Below, piece after piece: positions 18,145-27,691 of a DNA stretch of 64,000 nt; position 1 is the stretch's first letter, and the number at the start of each line of letters is the position of its first letter. A program made the position numbers and the translations under genes. The stretch comes from CAYJBH01 sp964368815. Lineage in GTDB: Bacteria > Bacillota > Clostridia > Oscillospirales > Ruminococcaceae. The stretch lies in NCBI GenBank assembly GCA_964368815.1, contig CAYJDA010000003.1, forward strand, positions 62,001 through 126,000, read 5' to 3'. Below the pieces are notes generated by a model. It had not been told where the DNA came from. It saw only the letters and a program-made list of their open reading frames with translations, and made no database searches.

Positions 18145-19216
18145 CTTCTTCACTTGATTTAAGTTTTTCTGCTCTATCAGCAGTTATTAGTGCATCGATA
18201 ACTTCATCAAGGTCGCCATTTAGTATAGCTTCAAGACGATACAGTGTTAAGCCTATACGATGGTCTGTTAACCTACCCTGTGGGTAGTTATAGGTACGTA
18301 TACGCTCACTCCTATCCCCTGTTCCAACCTGACTTTTTCTTTCCTTAGCGATAGCATCTGCCTGTTCACGTTGCTTTTCTTCATATAGTTTACTGCGAAG
18401 AATTTTAAAAGCGCGATCTCGGTTTTTGTGTTGGCTTCGCTCATCCTGACATTCAACAACTGTTCCTGTAGGAAGATGTGTAAGCCTAATAGCGCTTTCT
18501 GTTTTATTAACATGTTGTCCGCCGGCACCGGAAGCTCTAAAAGTGTCGATCTGTACATCTGCGGTATTAATCTCAAAATCGATTTCTTCTACCTCAGGTA
18601 AAACCGCAACGGTAACGGTAGAGGTATGAATTCTTCCCTGTGTTTCTGTTTCGGGAACACGCTGAACACGGTGAACTCCGCTTTCAAACTTCAATCTACC
18701 ATAGGCCCCCTCGCCGGAAATTAAAAAGCTAATTTCTTTATATCCCTGCAAGTTGGTCTCATTTGCATTTAACACCTCAACCTTAAGCTTACTGCGTTCT
18801 GCATACATGGAGTACATTCTAAAAAGACTTCCCGCAAACAAGGCAGCTTCATCGCCGCCGGCACCGCCTCTTATTTCAACGATGGTATTGTTATCATCGT
18901 TTTCATCTTTAGGAATTAAAAGAACTTTTATTTCCTCAGATAGTTCATCGCATTTGTGTTTTGAATCAAGAAATTCGGCTTGAACCATCTCTTTAAAATC
19001 AGGCTCCATACCGCCTTCGTCCAACATGGACTTAGCATCGTTCATTTCATTTTCAGCTTTACAATACTCATCATATTTTTCCATGAGAGGAGTTAAGTTT
19101 TTGTGCTCCTTCATGAATTTTCTATACTGCTCATTATCTGAAATTATAGCCGGAATAGTTATCTGTTCCGAAACAAAATCATATCGTTTTTTAATTTCTT
19201 TAAGTTTATCTATCAT
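18134..19216 (-). CDS. prfA: Peptide chain release factor 1
   Basis: Class I release factor of 360 aa that recognises UAA and UAG and triggers peptidyl-tRNA hydrolysis. The catalytic GGQ lies in RASGAGGQHVNKTESAIR, and GVHRVQRVPETE begins domain 2. Residues ETQGRIHTSTVTVAV contain the region of the stop-codon-reading PxT motif of RF1, here PEVEE follows. The C-terminus DHRIGLTLYRLEAILNGDLD is typical. GGGGAAAT precedes the ATG. It is the first gene after a 17-bp-spaced sigma-A promoter and leads tsaC and the coaE fusion. Confidence 0.95.
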   Translation of the reverse strand: MIDKLKEIKKRYDFVSEQITIPAIISDNEQYRKFMKEHKNLTPLMEKYDEYCKAENEMNDAKSMLDEGGMEPDFKEMVQAEFLDSKHKCDELSEEIKVLLIPKDENDDNNTIVEIRGGAGGDEAALFAGSLFRMYSMYAERSKLKVEVLNANETNLQGYKEISFLISGEGAYGRLKFESGVHRVQRVPETETQGRIHTSTVTVAVLPEVEEIDFEINTADVQIDTFRASGAGGQHVNKTESAIRLTHLPTGTVVECQDERSQHKNRDRAFKILRSKLYEEKQREQADAIAKERKSQVGTGDRSERIRTYNYPQGRLTDHRIGLTLYRLEAILNGDLDEVIDALITADRAEKLKSSEEDDT

Positions 19217-19243
19217 ATTTCCCCTGTTTATTAATTTATTTAA

Positions 19244-19272
19244 ATTATATACGAAACTGATGTGTATTGCAA
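19244..19272 (-). promoter_or_regulatory. Sigma-A promoter of prfA-tsaC-coaE
   Basis: Minus strand TTGCAA (19272-19267), 17 bp, TATAAT (19249-19244), 28 bp from the -10 to the prfA ATG. It is the only convincing promoter in the divergent gap between prfA and the S1-domain gene. Confidence 0.75.
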
Positions 19273-19337
19273 ATATTTCTTAAAATATATGCATATAGTT
19301 TGATATGTAAAAAACACAAGAAAGGAATAGGTTTCGT

Positions 19338-20243
19338 ATGGAATATAAGCTGGAAGGTGATTTTCAGGATGCCGGTAAGCTTCCGATTGAACAGTTGGTG
19401 ATAGCAAAAAGTCGTGGTACTATTCTGCAATCTACCGCACTTTTGTTTGATGTAAATAGAAGAATTTGTTTTGAGTTTGGTGATTATCGAGCAATAATGC
19501 CTTTTGAAGAATCGGTCTATTATCCAGATAATAGTGCAATTAAAGATATTGCAATTCTTTCAAAGATAGGCCAAAAGGTTTGCTTTGTTATTAAGGATAT
19601 TGATTTTTCAAATCCAGAGCCAATATTTATCCTTTCCCGCAAGGAAGCGCAACGCCGATGCTATGAAGAATGGCTTGCAGAAAAAAAAGTCGGTGATATT
19701 ATCAACAGCAGAGTTAATCATATTGAGCGCTATGGTGCTTTTTGCGACATCGGCTGCGGAATTGCCGGACTATTACATATTGACTGCCTTTCAGTATCCA
19801 GAATTGCAACTCCACATGATAGGGTCTATAAAGGTCAAATAATAAAAACTGTAATAAAATCATTTGATGAACGCGGAAGAATTTTATTGACACTTAAAGA
19901 GCTTCTCGGAACATGGGATGACAATGTTGCATGTTTTAGCGCAGGTGAAACAGTAGTTGGCAGGGTGCGTAGCATAGAAGAGTATGGTGTTTTTATTGAG
20001 TTAATGCCCAATTTATCCGGCTTGGCTGAACCTGTTCATGGGCTTGAGGCCGGTCAATGTGTGAGCGTATACATAAAAAGCATAATACCGGAAAAGATGA
20101 AGGTTAAACTTGCTGTTGTTGGCATTATAGAGAATAGCACACCTAACTATAAACTACATTATTTTTATAAAGAAGACCATATAGACTGCTTTAAATATGC
20201 AAGCAACAGCTCAGGCAAAGATATTACCAGCTACTTTTACTAA
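19338..20243 (+). CDS. S1 RNA-binding domain protein
   Basis: Protein of 301 aa with S1-type OB folds. A degenerate first module spans about 25-105 (RGTILQSTALLFDVNRRI). A clear S1 domain spans about 115-185: VGDIINSRVNHIERYGAFCDIGCGIAGLLHI and DERGRILLTLKELLG. A third spans about 197-260: GETVVGRVRSIEEYGVFIEL. This resembles the shortened ribosomal protein S1-like proteins common in Clostridia, which bind mRNA; whether it acts on the ribosome is not shown. RBS AAGAAAGGA. It overlaps the end of tyrS by 4 bp, tail to tail. Confidence 0.85.
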   Translation: MEYKLEGDFQDAGKLPIEQLVIAKSRGTILQSTALLFDVNRRICFEFGDYRAIMPFEESVYYPDNSAIKDIAILSKIGQKVCFVIKDIDFSNPEPIFILSRKEAQRRCYEEWLAEKKVGDIINSRVNHIERYGAFCDIGCGIAGLLHIDCLSVSRIATPHDRVYKGQIIKTVIKSFDERGRILLTLKELLGTWDDNVACFSAGETVVGRVRSIEEYGVFIELMPNLSGLAEPVHGLEAGQCVSVYIKSIIPEKMKVKLAVVGIIENSTPNYKLHYFYKEDHIDCFKYASNSSGKDITSYFY

Positions 20244-21457
20244 ATGCTGATTTTGCAAAACTGTTTTTTTCCTTTTTTTATCAAAACGCCTTCAATCAAA
20301 GCGTTTTTTGATATTGTAAAGTTAAATTCCTTTACAATATCTCCGTCTATAGAAATGCCGCCCTGCTGTATCAGTCGACGTGCTTCACTTGCGGAGGGAG
20401 CCAATTTTGAGGACACTAACAATGTAATTATTGTAGCGCCATCATCAGTATATTTGTCTTCGGGTAGAATGTGTGTCGGAACATCACCTGACGCAGCACC
20501 GGCAAATAAAACCGCTGCTGATGCCTTTGCCTTTTCGGCTTCATCCAAGCCATGTACAAGTTCGGTTAATTCGAAAGCTAATCTTTCCTTAGCACGATTT
20601 AGCTCAGCTCCTTCAAGTTTTTCATATTCAGCAATCTCGTCAAGGCTCATAAAGGTTAACATCTTCATAACCTTAATAACATCAGAATCATCAACATTTC
20701 GCCAGTATTGAAAAAATTCAAAAGGAGTAGTTTTAGTCGGATCAAGCCACACTGCGCCTTTTTGAGTTTTTCCCATCTTGGTTCCCTCAGAGGTTGTTAG
20801 CAGTGTAATTGTCATTGCATATGCATTTTCACCAAGCTTGCGCCTGATAAGGTCGGTTCCACCCAGCATATTACTCCACTGGTCATCTCCACCAAACTGC
20901 ATATTACAGCCGTACTTACGGTACAACTCTAAAAAGTCGTAAGACTGCATAATCATGTAGTTGAACTCAAAGAATGAAAGTCCCTTTTCCAGGCGCTGTT
21001 TATAACATTCTGCTGTTAACATTCTATTTACCGAAAAGCAAGCCCCAACTTCGCGAAGTAGTTCAATATAATTAAGCTGTAAGAGCCAGTCGGCATTATT
21101 TACCATCATAGCCTTACCTTCACCAAATTCTATAAAACGTTCCATCTGTTTTTTAAAGCAAGCAATATTATGATTTATTATCTCGGTTGTCATCATGTCT
21201 CGCATATCGGTACGACCGGAGGGATCACCTATCATACCGGTTCCGCCACCAAGCAATGCAATAGGTTTATTTCCTGCCATCTGCAATCTTTTCATAAGAC
21301 AAAGTGCCATGAAATGACCTACGTGTAAGCTATCAGCAGTAGGATCAAATCCTATATAAAAGGTCGCTTTCCCGTTATTTATAAGCTCTCTAATTTCCTC
21401 TTCATCAGTAACCTGGGCAATAAGACCTCTTGCTTTTAATTCTTCAAAAATTTGCAT
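20240..21457 (-). CDS. tyrS: Tyrosyl-tRNA synthetase
   Basis: Class I synthetase of 405 aa charging tRNA-Tyr. YIGFDPTADSLHVGH holds the HIGH-type signature (HVGH), GGGTGMIGDPSGR is the family ATP-binding loop, QFGGDDQWSNMLGG contacts the substrate, and KMGKTQKGAVWL is the KMSKS loop. An S4-type RNA-binding domain forms the C-terminus (SEARRLIQQGGISID). It resembles the TyrRS-TyrS group of about 400 aa. AAGGAG precedes the ATG, which overlaps the recN stop by one base. No T-box leader is present, since recN lies directly upstream. Confidence 0.96.
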   Translation of the reverse strand: MQIFEELKARGLIAQVTDEEEIRELINNGKATFYIGFDPTADSLHVGHFMALCLMKRLQMAGNKPIALLGGGTGMIGDPSGRTDMRDMMTTEIINHNIACFKKQMERFIEFGEGKAMMVNNADWLLQLNYIELLREVGACFSVNRMLTAECYKQRLEKGLSFFEFNYMIMQSYDFLELYRKYGCNMQFGGDDQWSNMLGGTDLIRRKLGENAYAMTITLLTTSEGTKMGKTQKGAVWLDPTKTTPFEFFQYWRNVDDSDVIKVMKMLTFMSLDEIAEYEKLEGAELNRAKERLAFELTELVHGLDEAEKAKASAAVLFAGAASGDVPTHILPEDKYTDDGATIITLLVSSKLAPSASEARRLIQQGGISIDGDIVKEFNFTISKNALIEGVLIKKGKKQFCKISI

Positions 21458-23118
21458 TAATTTACTCCTTTATGTGCTGTTGTTAGTAGTTCTTTAGCAT
21501 TTGCCATGGCAGTTTGCGTTATACTGTCACCCGACATTATTCTTGCGAGTTCTGCAACTCTTCCATCGGTGTTAAGCTTTGTTATTTCGGTTTTTGCTGA
21601 TTTGTTGTTGGTTGATTTTTCTATTAGCAGGTGATTATCTGCAAAACATGCAAGCTGCGCTGAATGTGTAACTGCAAGTACCTGTCGATTATAAGCGGTA
21701 TTATGCATCATTTTACCAATTTTATATGAAGCAGAGCCGGAAACTCCGGTATCAATTTCATCATAAATAACCGTAGGCATATCATCAGCCTGTGCAAGAC
21801 TGTTTTTTATTGCAAGCATAATTCTTGCAAGTTCGCCACCCGAAGCAACCTTAACTAAAGGTTTGGGAACTTCACCGGGATTGGTTGCAATTAAGAATTC
21901 AACATCGTCGCTTCCGTCTTTAGTAAGTGACTTATGTTTTATTGAAAGCTCAAACCTCATTCCCGGCATATTTAGCTCGGTAAGAGAGGTAACTACCTCT
22001 TTTGCAAGTTTTTCGAAAGCCTTTTTTCGCTCGTTAGTTAGTTTATCAGCAAGTTTTTTTGCTGACTTTCCGAGAGTTTCTATCTCAACTTCAAGCTCAG
22101 CAATTTTTTCTTCTCCACTGTCAATAAAGGAAAGCTCTTCAATTGCTTTAGTTTTATATTCCTCTATTGCTTCTACACTATCTCCATACTTTTTTCTTAA
22201 CTTATAAAACTCATCAAGTCGTTGTTCTATACTCTCAAGCTCTCCCGGTTGTGACTCAATACTACTTAACTCTGTTGAAATATCTACCGATAGCTCCTGA
22301 AGTTCGTAGTATAATGCATCAGCACGCTCCTTAAAATGTTTAACTCTCCCTGCATCTACCCCACTAAGAGAATTTGCAGCAGCAGAAAGGCTGGTAAGTG
22401 TTCCGGCTTCATCATCATTTATTGCTTGTTTAGCACCGGATAATCCCTGTAATATTTTTTCTATATTTATTAGAACCGTTCGACGATTTTGTAGATTAAC
22501 AGGCTCGTCAGGATGAAATGCAGCTTTTTCGATTTCCTCTATTTGAAATTTTAAAAACTCACAACGCTCAAGGTTTTTTTCTTCACTTCCGGTTAGATTA
22601 TTAAGTAATTTTATTCTTTCGCATAGTTGCCGATAAACAGAATGATATTCCTCCCTCAATGCTTTAAGCTCACCAAATCTATCGAGTAAAACAAGCTGAG
22701 TTTCGGGATTAACCAGATTATGATTGTCTTGTTGGCCGTGTATTGATAACAAATTTGGCATAAACTCTTTTAGCATTGAAACTAGAGCCGGTCGACCATT
22801 TATCCTTACTGTTCCTCTTCCGTCGATAGCTAATTCGCGGGTAACGATAAGCTGTTCGTCGCATTCAAATCCAAGCTCAGAAATAATACTGTATACCGAA
22901 CTTGGAAGGTTTGAAAAAACAGCACATATTATTGCCTTGTCTGCCCCGTTTCTTATCACATCCCTTGCAAGGCGATGCCCAAGAAGTGCCGCAACCGAAT
23001 CAATAACAATGGATTTACCTGCGCCGGTTTCACCGGTTAAAACATTAAATCCCTTTTCAAAGTTTACGGTAGCTTTCTCGATGACTGCAATATTTTCAAT
23101 AGTAAGTTCGCAAAGCAT
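21457..23118 (-). CDS. recN: DNA repair protein RecN
   Basis: SMC-like ATPase of 553 aa involved in double-strand-break repair. The N-terminus has LTIENIAVIEKATVNFEKGFNV and Walker A TGETGAGKS, then SIHGQQDNHNL. A long coiled-coil arm spans about 150-380. The C-terminal head has VASGGELARIMLAIK (ABC signature), VIYDEIDTGVSG (Walker B) and VLAVTHSAQLACFAD. All motifs are intact and the length is normal. In many Firmicutes argR sits between tlyA and recN; here nadK is next to recN and argR is absent. Confidence 0.95.
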   Translation of the reverse strand: MLCELTIENIAVIEKATVNFEKGFNVLTGETGAGKSIVIDSVAALLGHRLARDVIRNGADKAIICAVFSNLPSSVYSIISELGFECDEQLIVTRELAIDGRGTVRINGRPALVSMLKEFMPNLLSIHGQQDNHNLVNPETQLVLLDRFGELKALREEYHSVYRQLCERIKLLNNLTGSEEKNLERCEFLKFQIEEIEKAAFHPDEPVNLQNRRTVLINIEKILQGLSGAKQAINDDEAGTLTSLSAAANSLSGVDAGRVKHFKERADALYYELQELSVDISTELSSIESQPGELESIEQRLDEFYKLRKKYGDSVEAIEEYKTKAIEELSFIDSGEEKIAELEVEIETLGKSAKKLADKLTNERKKAFEKLAKEVVTSLTELNMPGMRFELSIKHKSLTKDGSDDVEFLIATNPGEVPKPLVKVASGGELARIMLAIKNSLAQADDMPTVIYDEIDTGVSGSASYKIGKMMHNTAYNRQVLAVTHSAQLACFADNHLLIEKSTNNKSAKTEITKLNTDGRVAELARIMSGDSITQTAMANAKELLTTAHKGVN

Positions 23119-23125
23119 TATTATT

Positions 23126-23911
23126 TTAATTCCTCTGTAACTTTTCTTCTATTGCCGAAAACTGTCCTGTGTTGCTAAAAAATATTAGTGGAGTGCATTT
23201 ATCATTACAACGTATTGTTATACAATCTGAAGCAAGTGATTCTTCTTTACCATCAGCACACATGATAGCTGTTCCTGAAGATGTTTTAGCCTTTACTTTT
23301 ATTACCCTGTCCTTCGCAAAAACCATTGGTGGTGTTCCCAAGCTATGTGGACACAGCGGAGTAACCGAGATAGCGCCTAGTCTACTGTCGATAATTGGAC
23401 CACCGGCCGAAAGAGCATATGCTGTTGAACCAGTAGGAGTTGATACTATCACGCCATCTCCGCGATAATCAAGAACAGTGCTATCGTCGCACATTACTTC
23501 AATATCCATTGTTTTTGCAATAGTGCCGCCAACAATTAAAATTTCGTTTAAGGCGATTAACCGTTTGTCGGCACAATCGGCCATCAACATGAGTCTATTT
23601 TCAAGAAAAAAATCACCGGTTATCAGCGCTAATAGGCGGTGATATCGCTCTGCAGTTATTGCGGTAAGAAAACCCAGCCTTCCAACATTTACACCAACAA
23701 TAGGTATTTCTCGATTTTTAAGCAAATGTGCAGCATGTAAAAGTGTTCCATCACCACCCACCGTAATAACATAGTCTAAGCATTCGGCGGGAAGATTATC
23801 ACCTTTCAGTACTTCACAGCTAACATCTTTATCGGCAAAGAGTTCTAATATTTTCTCTGTGAGCGATACTGAATCTTTATTTTCGGGATTATTTATTATG
23901 AGTATTTTCAT
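23126..23911 (-). CDS. nadK: NAD kinase
   Basis: ATP-dependent NAD kinase of 261 aa, the only source of NADP+. Motifs are VITVGGDGTLLHAAH (GGDGT, about residue 56), IVGVNVGRLGFLTA (the NxGxLGFLT element), LNEILIVGG (NE/D substrate motif) and GDGVIVSTPTGSTAYALSAGGPI. The start is set at MKILIIN; an in-frame TTG four codons upstream is too close to the GGAG. It sits between tlyA and recN, a common Firmicutes grouping. Confidence 0.94.
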   Translation of the reverse strand: MKILIINNPENKDSVSLTEKILELFADKDVSCEVLKGDNLPAECLDYVITVGGDGTLLHAAHLLKNREIPIVGVNVGRLGFLTAITAERYHRLLALITGDFFLENRLMLMADCADKRLIALNEILIVGGTIAKTMDIEVMCDDSTVLDYRGDGVIVSTPTGSTAYALSAGGPIIDSRLGAISVTPLCPHSLGTPPMVFAKDRVIKVKAKTSSGTAIMCADGKEESLASDCITIRCNDKCTPLIFFSNTGQFSAIEEKLQRN

Positions 23912-23941
23912 TAACAGGTTCAACTCCGATAATACTAAAAT

Positions 23942-24727
23942 TTAAAGATTTTCATGTGCCTGTTTAACAACGGTATCAATATCAGGGATAAATGCTGTCT
24001 CTTTAGAGGACAAAGCAACTAAGAATTCAATGTTTCCTTTAGGCCCTTTTATCGGAGAAAAATACAATCCAAAAGGGTTTAGTCCAGCTTCTTTTGCATA
24101 CCCTAAAACAGAATTAATTACCTTTTTATGAATCTTTTCATCTTTAATAACTCCGTTTTTCCCAACCTCAGATCTACCGGCTTCAAACTGTGGCTTAATA
24201 AGTGCAACTACATTATAACTCTCACCGGCATATTTTTCAAGTAGTGGAAAAATAAGTTTTAAAGAAATAAATGATACATCGATAGTAAAAAGATCAACTT
24301 TTTTATCAATAAGGTCTTCGCAAAGGTAACGAATATTGGTACGCTCTAAACAACAAACTTTTTCATCATTGCGCAGTCGATAATCAAGCTGACCGTAACC
24401 AACATCAACTGCATATACAAACGAAGCTCCGTTTTGAAGTGCACAGTCGGTAAAGCCGCCTGTAGAAGCCCCAATATCCATCATGCAAAGATTATTAAGA
24501 TTTAATGAAAATTTTTCTATAGCTTGTTGAAGTTTATATCCACCCCTACTGACATAGGTTTTATTAGGAATAATAAGTTCTACATTGTCTGACTGTTTAA
24601 CCGAATGTCCCGGTTTATCTGCCCGTTGTCCGTTAATATAACAACAACCTTGCATAATAAGTGCACGTGCTTTTTCTCGTGATGCAAGTTCGAATCGCTC
24701 GGCAATATACTGATCAAGCCTCATCAT
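23942..24727 (-). CDS. tlyA: TlyA family rRNA 2'-O-methyltransferase
   Basis: Protein of 261 aa: an S4 RNA-binding domain at 1-65 (RLDQYIAERFELASREKARALI, CYINGQRADKPGHSV), followed by an FtsJ-like methyltransferase domain with VSRGGYKLQQAI, the SAM-binding MMDIGASTGGFTDCALQNGA and AVDVGYGQLDYRLRND. The family adds 2'-O-methyl to cytidines of rRNA; some members are called hemolysins, which the sequence does not test. The start overlaps the end of dxs by 14 bp. The dxs-tlyA-nadK-recN order is conserved in Clostridia. Confidence 0.92.
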   Translation of the reverse strand: MMRLDQYIAERFELASREKARALIMQGCCYINGQRADKPGHSVKQSDNVELIIPNKTYVSRGGYKLQQAIEKFSLNLNNLCMMDIGASTGGFTDCALQNGASFVYAVDVGYGQLDYRLRNDEKVCCLERTNIRYLCEDLIDKKVDLFTIDVSFISLKLIFPLLEKYAGESYNVVALIKPQFEAGRSEVGKNGVIKDEKIHKKVINSVLGYAKEAGLNPFGLYFSPIKGPKGNIEFLVALSSKETAFIPDIDTVVKQAHENL

Positions 24728-26564
24728 TGCAACAGCTCCTTAATTTATTAGCAATTGAATCTGCATCAAGCATAAGCATTTTTCGAAGCTCATTAATTTT
24801 TGCACAAGGAATTTTGGTGTTTCTTATTCCTTGGTCAATAAACTTGCCGGTATATCCCATAGATTGTAAGCTTGATATAAGTCTCTCGCCTATTCCGCCG
24901 GTAACGACATCATCATGCAGCATCATTATTTTTTTATATCTTAATAATTCATTAAAAAGATTTTCTGGAAATGGTTGAAGCTGAAGCAGTTTAATTACAT
25001 CGCAGCTATAATTTTTCTCATATAGCTGATTTGATGCCTTAACCGCTTCTTCTAATATTACACCATAACCAATAATAGCTGTATCTGAGTCCGGCTTTGA
25101 GACTATATAATCATATGCATTTCCTGTACATAGATAGGAACTTAAAATATCGGAATCATATCCACGTGGATATCGAATGGAACGAATTCCCTTAGTTAAT
25201 AGTAATCTTCCTAACCAATGTTTTAACTCTTTAATGGTTGAAGGTGCAATCAATGTGGAACCTTGCGGTTGTGTAAGGTAGTTTACATCATAAATTCCCT
25301 GATGTGTTTCCCCATCACCCGGAACAAGGCCTGCTCTATCTACTGCAAAAAGCACATCTGCGTCATTTAAATATACATCGTTTAACAGCTGGTCGTAACC
25401 ACGCTGTAAAAAAGTTGAATAAATAGCAACAACAGGTTTAATTCCTTCTTTGGAGAGTCCAGCAGCAAATGTTACCGCATGTTGTTCTGCCATACCAACA
25501 TCAAAAAATCTGTTAGGGTATCGTTTTGCAAATTTTGAAAGTCCGGTGCCATCTTTCATTGCGGCGGTAATGGCAACTATATCATTATTGATCTCGGCAA
25601 ACTCACACAGTGAATCTCCAAAAGCAGTAGAAAATTCTTTATGAGGTGTAGCTTTAACAAGTTTTGGCGATAGGCTATGGTAAGCTTTAGGATTCAGCTC
25701 AGCTTCGGTAAGACCTCTGCCCTTTTGAGTTATCGCATGAATAAAAACCGGCGTGTCTAACTTTTTTACATTTAAAAACATTCTGCGGAGCTCTAAAACA
25801 TCATGGCCGTCATATGCACCGAAATATTGAAATCCCATCATTTCAAAAAAGGTGTCGCTGTAAAGAGCCTGTCGCATAGTTGTTTTTATATTTCGCAGGC
25901 CTTCAACAAAGGTATTGCCAATTAAAGGGATTTTTTCTATAGTATGAGTTGCTCCGAGTTTTGCATTGCTATATTCTTTTGAAAGCCTTAATCTATTAAG
26001 ATATGTAGAGAAAGCTCCAACATTTTTTGAAATGGACATCTTGTTATCGTTTAATACAACAATAAGGTTATCGAGGTGACATATATTGTTCATACCTTCA
26101 TAAACCATTCCACCGCTAAAGCTGCCATCGCCGATTATTGCAACAACAAAACCATCTTCATTTTTTAGTTTTTTTGCTGTTGCTATTCCGATTGCAGCAG
26201 ATATTGATGTGTTGCCGTGGCCGGTAACAAAACAATCATAGCTACTTTCATGCGGTGATGGAAAACCGGTGATACCATCCTTTTGTCTTAGCGATGCAAA
26301 CTGTTTTTTTCTACCGGTTAAAATTTTATGCGGATAACATTGATGACCTACATCATAAATAATTTTATCATTTTCACCCGAAAACGTTAATAAGATAGCA
26401 AGTGAAAGTTCAACAATGCCAAGATTAGAGGCAAGATGTCCACCGGTGTCAACAACGCTATCAATTAAAAAAGTTCGAATTTCCTTACATAGTAAATTTA
26501 GCTGGCTATCATTCAGCTTTTTTACATCCTCGAGAGAAGTTATGGTATCAAGTAATGATGACAT
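24714..26564 (-). CDS. dxs: 1-deoxy-D-xylulose-5-phosphate synthase
   Basis: Thiamine diphosphate enzyme of 616 aa that joins pyruvate and glyceraldehyde 3-phosphate, the first step of the MEP isoprenoid pathway. HLASNLGIVELSLAIL and YDVGHQCYPHKILTGR mark the N-terminus, GDGSFSGGMVYEGMNN is the ThDP-binding GDG motif, FFEMMGFQYFGAYDGHD follows, and the transketolase-type pyrimidine domain has FFDVGMAEQHAVTFAAGLS and DRAGLVPGDGETHQGIYD. Together with ispA upstream and dxr at 63.4 kb it shows an MEP pathway. A short hairpin (26574-26592) lies just before the gene. Confidence 0.96.
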   Translation of the reverse strand: MSSLLDTITSLEDVKKLNDSQLNLLCKEIRTFLIDSVVDTGGHLASNLGIVELSLAILLTFSGENDKIIYDVGHQCYPHKILTGRKKQFASLRQKDGITGFPSPHESSYDCFVTGHGNTSISAAIGIATAKKLKNEDGFVVAIIGDGSFSGGMVYEGMNNICHLDNLIVVLNDNKMSISKNVGAFSTYLNRLRLSKEYSNAKLGATHTIEKIPLIGNTFVEGLRNIKTTMRQALYSDTFFEMMGFQYFGAYDGHDVLELRRMFLNVKKLDTPVFIHAITQKGRGLTEAELNPKAYHSLSPKLVKATPHKEFSTAFGDSLCEFAEINNDIVAITAAMKDGTGLSKFAKRYPNRFFDVGMAEQHAVTFAAGLSKEGIKPVVAIYSTFLQRGYDQLLNDVYLNDADVLFAVDRAGLVPGDGETHQGIYDVNYLTQPQGSTLIAPSTIKELKHWLGRLLLTKGIRSIRYPRGYDSDILSSYLCTGNAYDYIVSKPDSDTAIIGYGVILEEAVKASNQLYEKNYSCDVIKLLQLQPFPENLFNELLRYKKIMMLHDDVVTGGIGERLISSLQSMGYTGKFIDQGIRNTKIPCAKINELRKMLMLDADSIANKLRSCCNDEA

Positions 26565-26608
26565 ATTTTAGTATAAACCTTTATAAGGTTTACCTTCCTT
26601 CCTATTTA

Positions 26609-27499
26609 TTAATTTCTTCTAGTTAGAAGTTCATCCTGTAGTTGCAATAAAAAATCTGTTTTTTTGTCAAAGAGTGTATTTAAGGTTTCAATATTTGTAT
26701 TGGTGAGATGTTGTGCATATTCCTGTGCTTTTTCCGGCCCAAGTAGTGTATAATATGAGCCTTTACCGCTTTCATTATCGTTTCCGATAGGCTTGCCAAG
26801 CTCCTCTACTGTTCCTATTCCATCTAAAATATCATCAACAACCTGAAAGACAAGTCCAAGATTAAAGGCAAACTCGCGAAGTGCAAGATATTCATGGCTG
26901 TTAGCACCTCCTGCAATTGCGCCGAACTGTACCGAAGTTGCTATTAAAGCTCCCGTTTTATTTTGATGCGTCTCCTTTAACATTGACTCGGTAACAGCTC
27001 TTTTTTCGTTCTTTAAATCCAGCTCCTGACCATAAATCATGCCACCTAGTCCAGCTGTATAAGAAAGTAGTTGCACAACAGTTAGCAATGACTCTGATGG
27101 AATTTCGGCAGTTACCGCTACACCAAACGCGTGGGTTAGCAAACAATCTCCGGCAAGTAATGCAGTCGCTTCGCCATATTTTACATGGCAGGAGGACATT
27201 CCCCGCCTTAAATCAGAATCGTCCATACACGGTAAATCATCATGTATAAGAGAGTAACAATGAATCATCTCGATAGCTGCAGCAAGATTTAATGCTTTCT
27301 CATAACTACCGCATAACATATCACAAACAGCTAAAACCAAAACTCCTCTTACCCGTTTGCCCCCGTTAAAAAGGCTGTATTCAGCAGATTTTGCTACCTC
27401 ACTGTCTCTATTAGGCATCATGCTCATAATTTCTATAAGTTGTTGCTCTACAGCGGATTTATATTCGTTATATTGCTCCTTATAGTTTAATACTTCCAT
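26609..27499 (-). CDS. ispA: Polyprenyl (farnesyl/geranyl) diphosphate synthase
   Basis: Short-chain trans-prenyltransferase of 296 aa that condenses IPP with allylic diphosphates. GGKRVRGVLVL begins the family block, the first aspartate-rich motif is HDDLPCMDDSDLRRG (DDxxxxD), CHVKYGEATALLAGD follows, and the second is FQVVDDILDGIG (DDxxD). The alanine/serine-like small residues before the first motif fit a C15 product. GAGGAG precedes the ATG, which is 2 bp after the xseB stop. Lies in the usual xseA-xseB-ispA-dxs order. Confidence 0.94.
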   Translation of the reverse strand: MEVLNYKEQYNEYKSAVEQQLIEIMSMMPNRDSEVAKSAEYSLFNGGKRVRGVLVLAVCDMLCGSYEKALNLAAAIEMIHCYSLIHDDLPCMDDSDLRRGMSSCHVKYGEATALLAGDCLLTHAFGVAVTAEIPSESLLTVVQLLSYTAGLGGMIYGQELDLKNEKRAVTESMLKETHQNKTGALIATSVQFGAIAGGANSHEYLALREFAFNLGLVFQVVDDILDGIGTVEELGKPIGNDNESGKGSYYTLLGPEKAQEYAQHLTNTNIETLNTLFDKKTDFLLQLQDELLTRRN

Positions 27500-27501
27500 T
27501 C

Positions 27502-27690
27502 CTACTCCTCTTTGCCATACTGCTCCAGCTTAACTTCAACATTTTTAAGCCTCTCTTCGCATTCCTTAACAAGCAAACAACCCTTTTCATAAAGTGGTAT
27601 AAGCTCTTCAATACCGGTTGAATCGTCAGCAATTTTTTCAACAATTTCTTCTAATTCTTTTACTGCAATTTCAAATGTTCTTTCATTCAT
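27502..27690 (-). CDS. xseB: Exodeoxyribonuclease VII small subunit
   Basis: A 62-residue small subunit that binds XseA to form exonuclease VII, a single-strand-specific DNase. It reads MNERTFEIAVKELEEIVEKI and then PLYEKGCLLVKECEERL, which is the family's two-helix pattern (FExAlxELExIVxxLE ... YExGxxLxxxCxxxL). Length is slightly short but normal. It sits immediately after xseA and before ispA. Confidence 0.93.
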   Translation of the reverse strand: MNERTFEIAVKELEEIVEKIADDSTGIEELIPLYEKGCLLVKECEERLKNVEVKLEQYGKEE

Positions 27691-27691
27691 T

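Noticed and set aside
19217..19337. Promoter for the S1-domain gene
   Set aside because: Several AT-rich hexamers exist on the plus strand, but none forms a well-spaced pair.
21458..21470. T-box leader for tyrS
   Set aside because: tyrS starts on the recN stop, leaving no room for a leader.
26574..26592. 8-bp hairpin before dxs as a terminator or riboswitch
   Set aside because: Short AT-rich stem without a T-run; ispA and dxs are normally in one operon.
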